Positions 18,552 to 27,845 of a DNA stretch of 64,000 bases are shown one piece after another. Below the pieces are notes generated by a model that had not been told where the DNA came from, did not search any database, and saw only the letters and a program-made list of their open reading frames with translations. The DNA is from Bacillota bacterium (GTDB lineage: Bacteria; Bacillota; Clostridia; Christensenellales; SZUA-584): contig JAEWTW010000012.1 in assembly GCA_023397655.1 (NCBI GenBank), forward strand, positions 62,001 to 126,000. Reading direction: 5' to 3'. The position numbers and the translations under genes were made by a program. The first letter of the stretch is position 1, and each line of letters opens with the position of its first letter.

Positions 18552-19966
18552 TTCCTGCGCCTCCTGCGCACGTACACCGTTACGCCGGTAGCCAGCACAC
18601 CCAGCGGCAGCACGATCATGATCACGGTGCCGATTATATTCTTAGCAGCCGTCGGAACAGCCAGATAGGACGTCAGCGTGGACTTGGGTCTCACGGTCAC
18701 ACTGCTCTCCTTGCCGCACATCCAGCCCAGCGCGTTCACGAACAGGTCCTTGTTCGCGCCAGATACGATCTCATCCGTTCTGTCCTCCAGCATCATGGCG
18801 GACCCCAGCCAGACCACCCGACTGTCCTTGCCGTCAAACTTCTCTTCCGCAGCCATGGCCACGCAGAACGGCCCGTCGATATCGCCCGCTTCCCTGTCGA
18901 ACGTATCCGCGGTATAAGCGTTCGGCTTGGAGTAAGCGGCGTCAGAGGTCATCAGCAGCGGCGATACTTCAAGCGTGCTCCTGTGCTTCGTTTCCTTTAA
19001 ACCCATGGCTGTGGGCATCAGCACACTGGCCTTGTTTGCTATGATGGGATCGGTCACCGCGTGGCTGACGATGCTCGGCAGCAGGTAGAAAGCATATCCT
19101 GAAACGCTGTGAGACTCGTCCCCTTCAATGATGACGCCGGGCACCGGCTCCATGCCGCTCGCCGACATCAGCGCGTACAGGCTGGTCATGTCCGCATTGA
19201 TGAAGGTGGAGGTCAGCAGCAGATTCCCGCCGCCGTCGAGATACGACTCGATCCGTTCCTTCTCCTCCGCGGAGATATCGGACTGCGGCGATAAAATCGC
19301 GACTGCCGCGGCATCCTGAGGGATGCTGTCCCCTGAGGTCAGGCTGAGCGGCCTTATCTCCATGTTGTCGGCGGCGACAGCTTGCGCCATCGCGTCAGAC
19401 AGTGCCGCCTCGCCGTGTCCGGCGAGCGTATACACAACGGGTATCTGCGGGTCCGTCACATAGCTGATCGCGCCGGTGATGCCGCTTTCGCCGTTGAACA
19501 CGGTGGCGTTCGTGTAATACGTATAGTCAAACTCATACGAGTACATATCGTTGTTCTGCACCAGCTTGCTGCGCTCTTTGCCAACCGCGATGATGCCGTT
19601 GTTTTCCACCGTCTTGTCGGTATACTTGGCGGCAAACGTCGGGTTGGTCAACGGGTTGATGCGCTCCACAAGTATGTGGTCCGAGGTCTGCGCGTAACGG
19701 CCCAGCAGGCTGACGACGTAATCGTCCTCCTTGCCCGGCTCCGCGATCAGGTAAATCGTCACATCCTGATCCAGCTCGGCCAGCACCTGCTTTGTCTGTT
19801 CAGACAGCGTGTACAGCCCCTGCTTCGTGGTGTCTATCTTGAGCGCCGTTTCCGGCACAAGACCAACGATCAGGTTGAACCCGATGACCGCCGCCACCAT
19901 GACCAGAGAAATTATGACGCTGTATATGCCGCTCTTCATCTGGCGGCTGAATTTTGCTTTATTCAT
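18548..19966 (-). CDS. GldG-like ABC-associated protein, copy A
   Basis: 472 residues with an N-terminal TM helix (SVIISLVMVAAVIGFNLIVG), extracytoplasmic GldG/ABC_transp_aux domain and a C-terminal TM helix followed by RRRRK. The LKIDTTKQGLYTLSEQTKQV and YTLAGHGEAALSDAMAQAVA segments match copy B (LRVDMSQQKYYSISDT, MLAGHNEYTKSDLGELV). Part of the copy A four-gene unit, nine bases after the permease gene. Confidence 0.82.
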   Translation of the reverse strand: MNKAKFSRQMKSGIYSVIISLVMVAAVIGFNLIVGLVPETALKIDTTKQGLYTLSEQTKQVLAELDQDVTIYLIAEPGKEDDYVVSLLGRYAQTSDHILVERINPLTNPTFAAKYTDKTVENNGIIAVGKERSKLVQNNDMYSYEFDYTYYTNATVFNGESGITGAISYVTDPQIPVVYTLAGHGEAALSDAMAQAVAADNMEIRPLSLTSGDSIPQDAAAVAILSPQSDISAEEKERIESYLDGGGNLLLTSTFINADMTSLYALMSASGMEPVPGVIIEGDESHSVSGYAFYLLPSIVSHAVTDPIIANKASVLMPTAMGLKETKHRSTLEVSPLLMTSDAAYSKPNAYTADTFDREAGDIDGPFCVAMAAEEKFDGKDSRVVWLGSAMMLEDRTDEIVSGANKDLFVNALGWMCGKESSVTVRPKSTLTSYLAVPTAAKNIIGTVIMIVLPLGVLATGVTVYVRRRRRK

Positions 19967-19975
19967 AGCCGCCTT

Positions 19976-20839
19976 CTAACTCCATCTTCTCTTTTCAAAT
20001 GCCTGAGCACTGAAAAACACAAACAGCCACGCAACCGATACAAAATAGAACAATGCGGATATATCGAATATCCCGTCGCAGAAGGGCTCCAGCTTGCCAA
20101 AGACAGCAATGCTGCCAATCACGGCTGCCACGGAACCGTCCAGCGCTTGGGGCGACAGCAGGTATATCAGCAGGAGTACGATCTCCAGCAGGGCAAAGGT
20201 CATCCCCGCGGCCTTCCAGCTCCTTGTCATAAACCGCATGAGCAGGGCCAGCGCAATGGTCAGTCCGGAGAAGAAGTACAGCGCCGTCTCGATTTTGGAG
20301 GACAGCAGCGGAACAAGATCTCCCCCGAAGTAGCAGAGCATCAGCACCCCGAAGCTGATGGCCGCAGACACAAACTGGTTGGCCGATACCGACGAGAAGA
20401 ACAATCCTATCGCCGTCAGCGCGATGCCCAGAAAGAAGAACGCGATCATCGAGGAGTAGGCCGTGCCCATCGCCATCCGTCCGTAGCCCGCCAGCAGAGC
20501 AGGATATATGCAGGCTACGGCGAGCGGTATCGCTATGACGGTAACCATCGCCAGATATTTACCCAGCACGATGTCGTAAACGCCCAGAGAGGTGGAATAC
20601 AGCAGCTGATCGGTCCGCTGGCGTCGCTCTTCCGCCAGCGCCCGCATGGTCAGCAGCGGTATCACGATCAGGTAGATGAACTGCGCGTTGAACGGTACCA
20701 GCGCAAAGTCCGCATAACCTTGGGACAGGTTCATGACGGCGGTATATATGCCGAACACCAGCAGCATGAGCGCGATAAACAGCCAGCCCATAACGCCGCC
20801 GAAGTAGGACCGAAGCTCCTTTTTATAGATCGCTGTCAT
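19976..20839 (-). CDS. ABC-2 type permease (GldF-like), copy A
   Basis: 287 residues from ATG 20839 (MTAIYKKELRSYFGGVMGWL), with AGAGG 6-10 bases upstream. A longer frame reaching 20887 is not supported by a RBS. It overlaps the end of the ATPase gene by 17 bases. About six to eight TM helices; LLTMRALAEERRQRTDQLLY corresponds to LTMRSFAEERKTKADQLLLT of copy B. A C-terminal pair of helices with LLSPQALDGSVAAVIGSIAV is additional to the copy B permease. Confidence 0.85.
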   Translation of the reverse strand: MTAIYKKELRSYFGGVMGWLFIALMLLVFGIYTAVMNLSQGYADFALVPFNAQFIYLIVIPLLTMRALAEERRQRTDQLLYSTSLGVYDIVLGKYLAMVTVIAIPLAVACIYPALLAGYGRMAMGTAYSSMIAFFFLGIALTAIGLFFSSVSANQFVSAAISFGVLMLCYFGGDLVPLLSSKIETALYFFSGLTIALALLMRFMTRSWKAAGMTFALLEIVLLLIYLLSPQALDGSVAAVIGSIAVFGKLEPFCDGIFDISALFYFVSVAWLFVFFSAQAFEKRRWS

Positions 20840-21782
20840 GACGACCTCTTTTCCCGTGCCCGGTATACTCAAGGAATATCTCCTCAAGCGTCATTTTCTC
20901 GGCCCGCATTTCATGTATGGGCAGTCTGGCCTCCGCCAATGCGTAGAAAATATCGTTTCTTGCGCCCTCGGCCATGTCAGCCTCGACTGTGACTTCACCG
21001 TTGTCCGCCTTCTTGATGACCATCCTGCTCAGGGAGCCGATGTTCTCCAGCACCGACCGGACTTTGGCTTCCTCCCCTTCGATACTCATGAACAGCCGGC
21101 TGCCCGAATCCAGTAAAGACGCCAGATTCTCCGGTGTATCCCTCGCCACAAGCTTCCCCTTGGAGATGATCATCACCTCGTCGCAGAGCTCGCTGACTTC
21201 CGACAGTATGTGGCTGGACAGCAGCACCGTATGGTTCTTGCCCAGCTCCCGTATCAATTCGCGTATTTCAATGATCTGCTTGGGATCAAGGCCCACCGTC
21301 GGCTCGTCGAGAATGATCACCTCGGGGTAGCCGATCAGCGCCTGCGCAATGCCGACGCGCTGGCAGTAGCCCTTGGACAGTTGGCGTATCTGCCTGTTCG
21401 CAAAATCCATCAAGCCGGTACGCTGCATGACGTCTTCCACGGCAGCAGCGCGCTTCTGCTTGGGTATCTGCTTTATCTCGGCCACAAACGACAGGTATTC
21501 TTTGGGCGACAGGTCATGGTATAGCGGCGGCAGCTCCGGAAGGTAACCGATATGCCGCTTCGCTTCCTTATGCTCCTCGTATATGTCGTGGCCCTGAATC
21601 AGCACCTGGCCCTCGGTGGCCGCTAGACAGCCCGTGATGATATTCATCGTCGAGGACTTGCCCGCGCCGTTCGGTCCCAGAAAACCGTATATCTTTCCCG
21701 TCTCAATAGCGAAGCTGATGTCGTCTACGGCAATATGGTCATCATATTTTTTTGTCACATTGCGTACATCAACTTCAATCAA
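20823..21782 (-). CDS. ABC transporter ATPase (GldA-like), copy A
   Basis: 319 residues. A TTG start at 21782 lies a few bases after the RBS ACGGAGG. Walker A is GPNGAGKSSTMN, the Q-loop IGYLPELPPLYHDLSPKEYL, the signature LSKGYCQRVGIAQAL and Walker B VIILDEPTVGLDP, followed by a C-terminal extension. First gene of the tandem Gld-like region, 51 bases after the RbsD/FucU gene, so it could be co-transcribed with the ribokinase genes. Confidence 0.9.
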   Translation of the reverse strand: MIEVDVRNVTKKYDDHIAVDDISFAIETGKIYGFLGPNGAGKSSTMNIITGCLAATEGQVLIQGHDIYEEHKEAKRHIGYLPELPPLYHDLSPKEYLSFVAEIKQIPKQKRAAAVEDVMQRTGLMDFANRQIRQLSKGYCQRVGIAQALIGYPEVIILDEPTVGLDPKQIIEIRELIRELGKNHTVLLSSHILSEVSELCDEVMIISKGKLVARDTPENLASLLDSGSRLFMSIEGEEAKVRSVLENIGSLSRMVIKKADNGEVTVEADMAEGARNDIFYALAEARLPIHEMRAEKMTLEEIFLEYTGHGKRGRHDSDL

Positions 21783-21833
21783 CGAACGGGCCTCCGTTTT
21801 TCAATATTGATTCTGCCGGGTATCCGGGCTGTG

Positions 21834-22280
21834 CTATTTGCAGCCCTTTTGCAGTATCATGCACCCATAGAGCGACTCTTCGCCGGTAGCGACCACGGCA
21901 TAGGCATCCTTCGCGGCTTCATAGAACGCAAACCGCTCGATCATGCCCACGCAGTCCAGTCCCCTCGGGTCGTACTTGCAGACGATGCTCTTATACTCAT
22001 CCCACACAGGCGTCTCCACCTTGCCGCGGTCGCATTCCTGCAGGTCCATGATGAGCGCCGGGTTCGCTACGGATTCATCCAGCGGCATAAACTTCAGTAT
22101 CGCGTCCAGCACCTCCGTGTTGCGCACACCGTCGCAGCGCACCAGTATGCTTCCGTTGCGCTTAGCCGAGGACGCAGAGGGATAGAACGCATCGGCGAGA
22201 ATCAGCTTATCGCCGTGTCCCATTTCCCATATCACCTTTATCAATTCGGGAGACAAACATTTCGGGATTCCTCTTAACAT
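21834..22280 (-). CDS. RbsD/FucU family sugar mutarotase
   Basis: 148 residues. The opening MLRGIPKCLSPELIKVIWEM, then GHGDKLILADAFYPS with the catalytic-type His/Asp, and the C-terminal ATGEESLYGCMILQKG are those of the FucU/RbsD family, which interconverts anomers of ribose or fucose. FucU-type length and the TGE-x-x-YGC ending favour the FucU branch. Placed between ribokinase and the ATPase of the Gld-like module. It likely feeds the correct anomer to the kinase encoded just upstream. Confidence 0.9.
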   Translation of the reverse strand: MLRGIPKCLSPELIKVIWEMGHGDKLILADAFYPSASSAKRNGSILVRCDGVRNTEVLDAILKFMPLDESVANPALIMDLQECDRGKVETPVWDEYKSIVCKYDPRGLDCVGMIERFAFYEAAKDAYAVVATGEESLYGCMILQKGCK

Positions 22281-22327
22281 TTCATTCCCCTTTCAAAAAT
22301 CGTTGAATTGTACTCTCCTGCTGTTTC

Positions 22328-23242
22328 TCAAAAGCCGTCAATCTCTGACCGATGCGGCATAGCCGGAGCTGTGCCCAGTTTTGTTACAGACAACGCGCCG
22401 ACAATGTTGCCGAATTCCGCAGCCTCGAAAATGTCCTTACCCTCGGAGAGCGCAGTCACGAAACCGCCGTTGAACGCGTCCCCGGCGCCCGTCGTATCGA
22501 TCGCCTTCACCTTCTTGGAAGGAATAAATTCCTTTCTGTCCGCTGTCATCACGAAAACGCCGTTCTTGCCCATTGTGATGACAACGCTCCGCACGCCTTT
22601 ATCCATCAGTATCCGGGCAGCCTTTTCGGCATCCTTTTCGGTTTCCACCTTCATGTCGGTCAATATTCCCGCTTCCACCTCATTCGGCGTCACGATATCC
22701 ACTTTTCTAAGCAGGCTGTCCGGCAGCTTCTGTGCCGGAGCGGTATTGAGCACGATTGTTTTTCCTTTTTCGTGAGCCATATCAATGACCTTTTCTATGG
22801 CATCCATATTGACCTCAAGCTGCAAAAGCACGATGCCCGCTTCATCAATGAGTTGTTCAGTCCTTTCCGTTTCTTCGGCAATGATATTATCGCAAGCGCC
22901 GCTGACCACTAATATCTCGTTTTGGCCGGTGACTTCGTCCACCATAATCAGTGCGGTGCCGGTTTCCTTTTCCTGATCGATGAATATATAGTCCGTGTTC
23001 ATATTTTCTTTTTTATAAAAATCGAGCGCCGTTTGTCCGAACACATCATTGCCCACTTTGGTGACAAGAATGATGTCTGCGCCTGCCCGGTTGGCTGCAA
23101 CGGCCTGATTTGAGCCTTTTCCACCCGGTCCCAGCTTGAATGAGCTCCCCTTAACCGTTTCACCGGGTACAGGCAGGTGTTCAGCCCAGCTTGTCAGATC
23201 AACGACAAAGCTTCCAAATACTACGATCTTTTCTCTCTTCAT
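22328..23242 (-). CDS. rbsK: Ribokinase (PfkB family)
   Basis: 304 residues. N-terminal VVFGSFVVDLTSWAEHLPVP with GETVKGSSFKLGPGGKGSNQ is the sugar-binding signature of ribokinases. C-terminal DTTGAGDAFNGGFVTALSEG carries the anion hole and catalytic Asp. It phosphorylates ribose or a related pentose at O5 in the cytoplasm. Because DeoC aldolases and an RbsD/FucU protein are nearby, a deoxyribokinase (DeoK-like) activity is also possible; sequence alone cannot settle this. It follows the HTH-less LacI-like gene by 22 bases. Confidence 0.9.
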   Translation of the reverse strand: MKREKIVVFGSFVVDLTSWAEHLPVPGETVKGSSFKLGPGGKGSNQAVAANRAGADIILVTKVGNDVFGQTALDFYKKENMNTDYIFIDQEKETGTALIMVDEVTGQNEILVVSGACDNIIAEETERTEQLIDEAGIVLLQLEVNMDAIEKVIDMAHEKGKTIVLNTAPAQKLPDSLLRKVDIVTPNEVEAGILTDMKVETEKDAEKAARILMDKGVRSVVITMGKNGVFVMTADRKEFIPSKKVKAIDTTGAGDAFNGGFVTALSEGKDIFEAAEFGNIVGALSVTKLGTAPAMPHRSEIDGF

Positions 23243-23264
23243 AGATGACGCTCCAATAAACCGT

Positions 23265-24152
23265 TTATTTTATACTTGCCGCGATCTCTGAACCGCGGAG
23301 CTCAAGTTTCGGAAGCAGTACGATCCTTTTCAGTATTTGCCTTTCTTCTTGTTCACCGTTTCGTATTTTCTCTAACAGTATTTCCGCTGCCTCAATTCCC
23401 ATCTGTGTTGCCGACCGGCTGATCACGCTGATGTTCTGACTGTACGCATCCAGTGCAACGGAATCATCAAACACCAGCAGCGACACATCATCAGGGACAT
23501 ACAGCTTTAATTCTGACAGCGCTTTGATACACCCGATGCTCATCAGGTTGTTAGACACAAAAATCGCGGAAGGCCGGTCTTCCTTCTCCATGATTTGGTG
23601 AGTCAGGTTGTACCCGCTTTCCCACTTAAAATCCCCGTACACAACATAGTCTTCGGTTACCGGAATATCATAGAGCCGCAGCGCTTCGAGATAGCCTTTC
23701 AGGCGCTCTTTTCCAGGTCTGGACGTGGCCGGTCCTGCTATGATGCCTATTTTTTTGTGGCCCGCTTTGATTAAGGCTTCAACACCGTCGAATGCGCCTT
23801 TGTAATTGTCGATAAAGACCCCGTCGAAATTCGCAACCTTCATATCTCTGTCGATGAGTACAACTGGAACGCCGCCTTTTTGGAGCGATTCTAGCAGGTG
23901 AGCATTCTTGCTCGCTTTTTCTGAAACCGGTGTGATTATGATTCCGGATACCCCTTGCCTTCTGATCGCTTCCAGAACGCTTACCTCAGTTTTAACTTTT
24001 TCATCCGTATCACAAACAAAAACGGTAAATCCATTCGTTTGGGCGACCTTGTTGACACCCTTGACGATCTCGCTGAAAAATGGATTATTAATATCCGCAA
24101 CCACCAAAGCAATTATTTCGTTAACCACATCGTTACCAGTTTTTTTCATCAT
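23265..24152 (-). CDS. LacI-type ligand-binding protein lacking the DNA-binding domain
   Basis: 295 residues beginning MMKKTGNDVVNEIIALVVAD. It contains the complete PBP1 ligand-binding core of LacI/PurR regulators (ADINNPFFSEIVKGVNKVAQ, GVSGIIITPVSEKASKNAHL, VSNNLMSIGCIKALSELKLY) and ends like its neighbour (LPKLELRGSEI). It has no N-terminal HTH/hinge, no signal peptide and no upstream in-frame HTH: the frame closes at a stop about 100 bases upstream. The start lacks a good RBS. A consensus-like promoter lies at 24262-24289. It is a paralogue of the full LacI protein at 24363. It could be a sensor or heterodimer partner, or a 5'-truncated gene. Confidence 0.75.
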   Translation of the reverse strand: MMKKTGNDVVNEIIALVVADINNPFFSEIVKGVNKVAQTNGFTVFVCDTDEKVKTEVSVLEAIRRQGVSGIIITPVSEKASKNAHLLESLQKGGVPVVLIDRDMKVANFDGVFIDNYKGAFDGVEALIKAGHKKIGIIAGPATSRPGKERLKGYLEALRLYDIPVTEDYVVYGDFKWESGYNLTHQIMEKEDRPSAIFVSNNLMSIGCIKALSELKLYVPDDVSLLVFDDSVALDAYSQNISVISRSATQMGIEAAEILLEKIRNGEQEERQILKRIVLLPKLELRGSEIAASIK

Positions 24153-24261
24153 TTTGCCAAAATTGCTGTAACAAATAAAACTCTTTACAAGCCTTTCAAT
24201 TTTTAAACTGAATACTCTTATTTTTAAATGAAAATCTTGATTTTTTAATCTTTATATCTTG

Positions 24262-24289
24262 ATTATAGATTTCTGACAGAAAGATTCAA
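24262..24289 (-). promoter_or_regulatory. SigA-type promoter before the HTH-less LacI-like gene
   Basis: Minus strand TTGAAT (plus positions 24284-24289), 16-base spacer, perfect TATAAT (24262-24267). It lies just downstream of the terminator of the upstream lacI-type gene, so the rbsK operon has its own transcription start. The repeated 9-mer ATCTTGATT at plus positions 24234 and 24257 is a possible binding site. Confidence 0.55.
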
Positions 24290-24293
24290 CAAT

Positions 24294-24332
24294 GAAAAAC
24301 ATGAAACCGCAGATGCGTTTTCATGTTTTTTC
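24294..24332 (-). terminator. Intrinsic terminator after the lacI-type gene
   Basis: Read on the minus strand, CATGAAAACGC and GCGGTTTCATG pair around a 4-base loop and are followed by TTTTTC. It sits 30 bases after the stop of the LacI-family gene at 24363. Confidence 0.7.
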
Positions 24333-24362
24333 ACATAATGTTTTCATAGAATTTTACTCGTA

Positions 24363-25406
24363 TCAGTTTGAAGAACTCCTGTTTATTGGATATATCTCGG
24401 ACCCTCTGAGTATGAGATGGGGTGATAAAATAACTCTTTTGGCCATTTGATCCTTATGCTTTTTCCCTTTTTTCATATTATCGACCAGCAGTTTTGCCGC
24501 TTCCACGCCCATCTGTTTGGTAGGTCTTGCTACGGCACTGATATGAAAACTTCCAGTATCGAAAAAGTAAAAATCATCAAAAGATATAAGCGATATATCA
24601 TCAGGCACCTTCATCCCTTTATCCAAAATTGACCTGAAACAGCCGACGGACATCAGATTGTTCGATGAAAAAATCGCCGTAACTTTTTTTCTTGTCTCCA
24701 ACAATCTGTTTGTCAGCTCATATGCTCTCTCTTCCTTGAAATCGCCATACAGTATATATTCCTCTTTGATGGGTATATTGTTGCGTCTAAGAGCTTCCAT
24801 ATATCCTTCCAGACGGTCTATACCCGGTTTGGACGATATGAGCCCGGCAATGATAGCAATCTCGGTATGTCCATGATCGATCAATGTGCTGACAGCGTCA
24901 AAAGAGCCCCGGAAGCTATCTAAAAACACCCCGTCAAACCGGGAAAGCTTAACGTCTCTGTCCAGCAGCACGATCGGTATACCGAGATTATCAAATTCTT
25001 TTAAATACTCCGCGTTATACTCCACTGCGCCCGATACCGGCGTAATAATGATACCCCCTACCTTTTCACGACGCAGCGTTTGAAGCGACTGCAGCTCCAG
25101 CTCAGGGCTTTCGTCCGTATCACAAATCAGAATATTTATATTGCTTTCCCGCATCACTTGAGTCAGCCCTTTTATCACTTCGCCAAAAAAGGGGTTGTTT
25201 ATATCCGGTATGACAACACCGACTATATCGCTCTCAAGTTTTTCATAATTTTTAGGATTAATAGTAGGCTTATATCCCAGCTGTTTTGCGGCTTCAAGAA
25301 CAGCCAAGCGTTTTTCCTCAGCAACATATCCTGAATTATTGAACACTCGGGATACCATTGCAATGGATACATTTGCTTTTAAAGCAATATCTTTAAAACG
25401 CGGCAT
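24363..25406 (-). CDS. LacI family transcriptional regulator
   Basis: 347 residues from ATG 25406, AGGAG upstream. A 27-codon-longer open frame is unsupported. The N-terminal HTH is PRFKDIALKANVSIAMVSRV with FNNSGYVAEEKRLAVLEAAK and the hinge LGYKPTINP. It is followed by the PBP1 sensor domain with DINNPFFGEVIKGLTQVMRE and ILCD-type loops. It most likely controls the ribokinase/RbsD genes downstream and perhaps the importer, responding to a pentose or its phosphate. It ends in a terminator and is followed by the HTH-less paralogue. Confidence 0.92.
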   Translation of the reverse strand: MPRFKDIALKANVSIAMVSRVFNNSGYVAEEKRLAVLEAAKQLGYKPTINPKNYEKLESDIVGVVIPDINNPFFGEVIKGLTQVMRESNINILICDTDESPELELQSLQTLRREKVGGIIITPVSGAVEYNAEYLKEFDNLGIPIVLLDRDVKLSRFDGVFLDSFRGSFDAVSTLIDHGHTEIAIIAGLISSKPGIDRLEGYMEALRRNNIPIKEEYILYGDFKEERAYELTNRLLETRKKVTAIFSSNNLMSVGCFRSILDKGMKVPDDISLISFDDFYFFDTGSFHISAVARPTKQMGVEAAKLLVDNMKKGKKHKDQMAKRVILSPHLILRGSEIYPINRSSSN

Positions 25407-26012
25407 TACAAAGGCTCCTCCCATTATAGTAATTGGATTATCAATCCTCAGGCATTTGGTAGGTTTCTCCCGTATCCGGTTCGTCATACCATGCGGATAA
25501 TGTCGAATGCTCCCAGCCTGTTAGTTACCGTTCTTCCAAGATTGTCGGCAGTATCCTACCTAAATCTATTATTGTTGAATGTTAATTTGATCATTTTGGA
25601 CTGCGGAAAACATGTTGTTACGATCATATCTTATCAGAAAATTTTTTTATTTGCAAAAAATAAAATTCATCCCGCAACAAGTACATCCTCCTTAGAAAAC
25701 TAAAAACGGGATTTAACCAATAATTAACGAGGACACCATTATCATCGGCGTTTTTTACTAAGCGAAGTCTTCGGTCTCGAATTTAGATAAGACCTTATTC
25801 TCCCCATAATTGAAAATAAACAAAAAGTCATCTCACCCCCCACTTAGCCCCTTTTACAGGTCGCATATCAACAAAGCTTATTTTGTATTAAATTAAAATT
25901 TAACAGCGGTGAAATGCAATAAGTAATTGGACTTTCTGTTTCGGTAGTGCATATCACAACTTTGTTTTCACTTTTTACATAATGCCTAGCCAAGACTAAA
26001 CACACATATCCG
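25407..26012. other. Gene-free AT-rich stretch upstream of the LacI gene
   Basis: About 600 bases with no convincing reading frame, hairpin or repeat. It must contain the promoter of the LacI-family gene, but no well-matched -35/-10 pair was found. Confidence 0.5.
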
Positions 26013-26174
26013 TCACTCGTAGCCTTTTACATACTGCATGATCCCTATGAGGCCGACCACATCGTCAATGTCGCATTCCAGCCGCTCGTCCAGGTTGCAC
26101 ACAAAAACGAAAATGAAGATATTTTCCTGCCACTGTGCCTTCATAGCTTCGAAGAAAGCCCTCGCATACATCAT
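26013..26174 (-). pseudogene. Small open frame, probable remnant of a larger gene
   Basis: 53 codons from ATG 26174 to TGA 26013, beginning MMYARAFFEAMKAQW and ending GLIGIMQYVKGYE. The frame stays open 13 codons upstream of the ATG to a TGA. No RBS is visible. Composition and third-base use look coding-like, unlike the surrounding AT-rich DNA. I do not recognise the family. A C-terminal gene fragment is the simplest reading; a true small protein is possible. Confidence 0.3.
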
Positions 26175-26462
26175 AGGAAATACGTCACTACCTGGATGTT
26201 TGGCCCCAAATCAAACAGTCCTTATTATAAACGAGAGCATAAGATTAAATATCAATCCCAAACTCCATATATTTCCATATAATTGTCAGTTAGTTAAGTG
26301 ATCAATGGACTGCCGCTTGGTGATGGCTCAAATCAAAATAAATCTTTTGCAACTCCCCTTATCTTACAGAAAAATGTCATGGTGTATTTCCAATACCAGC
26401 CTTATATTTTCGTAATCAGTAAATCGGTAAAGAAGCTATAAGATGATATCATTATAGAGTAC

Positions 26463-27791
26463 TCAACCCAGCTTATCCCATAGCCTCTTGGCATGAATGC
26501 GGCACGCCGCCGCGATTTCATGCTCGTCAAAGAGTGTACAGACGCCATCCTGCACCACGGTCTGTCCACCCACCACCACGGTATCCACATGCCCGCTGAA
26601 CGCCGACATCAGATGGCCCAGCGCGTTCTCCGCTGTCAGCGGCGTCATCGGATCGTAGTCCAGTATCAGAAAGTCCGCAGTAGCACCTGTCTCCAAGCAG
26701 CCCACAGGCATTTTGAATACCGCCCCCGCCAGCCGCGCATTGTTATCCACCAGCAGCGCTTTTGTCTGCGCATCACTCATAACATCAGGCCGCAGCTTGC
26801 CGGCTCGCTGTGCTTCCACGGCTATGCCCAGCTCCTTAAACAAGTCGTAGGTGTAACCATCGCCGCCCATTGCTACGCGGACGCCGTCCTCCAGCATATC
26901 TGCCACTGGGGAAAGCCCCACGCCGTTGTTCATGTTGGACTGGCAGTTGTGTGCCACCGTCACACCGCTGTCCCGCAATATGCGCCACTCCCTCGGTGAA
27001 AGGTGAACGCCGTGCGCCGCGATGGTCTTGTTGCTGAATATACCCGCCTCATATAACCGCTCAACCACGTGCCTGTCAAACCTCTTGTAGCAGTCGGCCA
27101 CGTCCGCACGATCCTCCGCTACATGGAGATGAAAGCCCGACTCGGCGGCTTCCCACTCGCCGGCACAAGCCAGCAGCAGGTCCTGGTCCATAGAGTATGA
27201 CGCGTGCAGACCAAACATGGCGCGCACCTGCTTATCTTCACTATCCGTGCATTTACTGATGAAGCGAAGATTCTCGTCCACACCCTTGCGGGCGCGTATC
27301 TCCCCGTCCCGTCCTGTCACTTCGTAACACAGGCACGCGCGCGCTCCCGCCTTCCTTACAGCGCTCTCCACGATATCAAGGCACCCGTCTATTGCGTTGG
27401 GGCTCGCCTGATGGTCAAAGTATGTGGTGGTTCCCGCCTTCAGCCCTTCAACAAGGCCTAGCATGGCGCTGTAGTATGTCATTTCGTCATCCAGCGCCTT
27501 ATCCAGTTGCCACCACATGCGGGTCAATACCTGTTGCCAGTTGCATATGCTTTGCCGGAGCGGCATACCTCGCCCAAACTGTCCGTAGAAATGGCAGTGT
27601 GCGCTGATCAGTCCCGGCATTATAATGCGCCCCGACAGGTTGATAGTCTGGCTTCCTGAAGGCAGTGGTTCCTGTGGGGTTTGCCCGATGCCGACAATTG
27701 TGTCACCATCCACATCTATATATCCGCTTGAGTAGAAACGGTTTTGCGCATCCATTGTCAGGATTACGGCGTTTTCATACCGCACCATCAT
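26463..27791 (-). CDS. ssnA: SsnA-like aminohydrolase (amidohydrolase superfamily)
   Basis: 442 residues. The metal-site motifs of the chlorohydrolase/guanine-deaminase-like branch are in order: LISAHCHFYGQF (HxH), FHLHVAEDRAD, IAAHGVHLS and AMGGDGYTYDLF (Asp). The family hydrolyses C-N bonds of purines, pyrimidines or triazines; SsnA proteins are found in selenium-linked purine catabolic clusters of enterobacteria and clostridia. Here it is the last gene of the locus with PreA-like, molybdenum hydroxylase and YgeY. The exact substrate is not established. Confidence 0.88.
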   Translation of the reverse strand: MMVRYENAVILTMDAQNRFYSSGYIDVDGDTIVGIGQTPQEPLPSGSQTINLSGRIIMPGLISAHCHFYGQFGRGMPLRQSICNWQQVLTRMWWQLDKALDDEMTYYSAMLGLVEGLKAGTTTYFDHQASPNAIDGCLDIVESAVRKAGARACLCYEVTGRDGEIRARKGVDENLRFISKCTDSEDKQVRAMFGLHASYSMDQDLLLACAGEWEAAESGFHLHVAEDRADVADCYKRFDRHVVERLYEAGIFSNKTIAAHGVHLSPREWRILRDSGVTVAHNCQSNMNNGVGLSPVADMLEDGVRVAMGGDGYTYDLFKELGIAVEAQRAGKLRPDVMSDAQTKALLVDNNARLAGAVFKMPVGCLETGATADFLILDYDPMTPLTAENALGHLMSAFSGHVDTVVVGGQTVVQDGVCTLFDEHEIAAACRIHAKRLWDKLG

Positions 27792-27845
27792 CAGTACTTC
27801 CCCCTATATTACCGGACTTCTCGACCGTCCGTTAAATGTCGTCTG

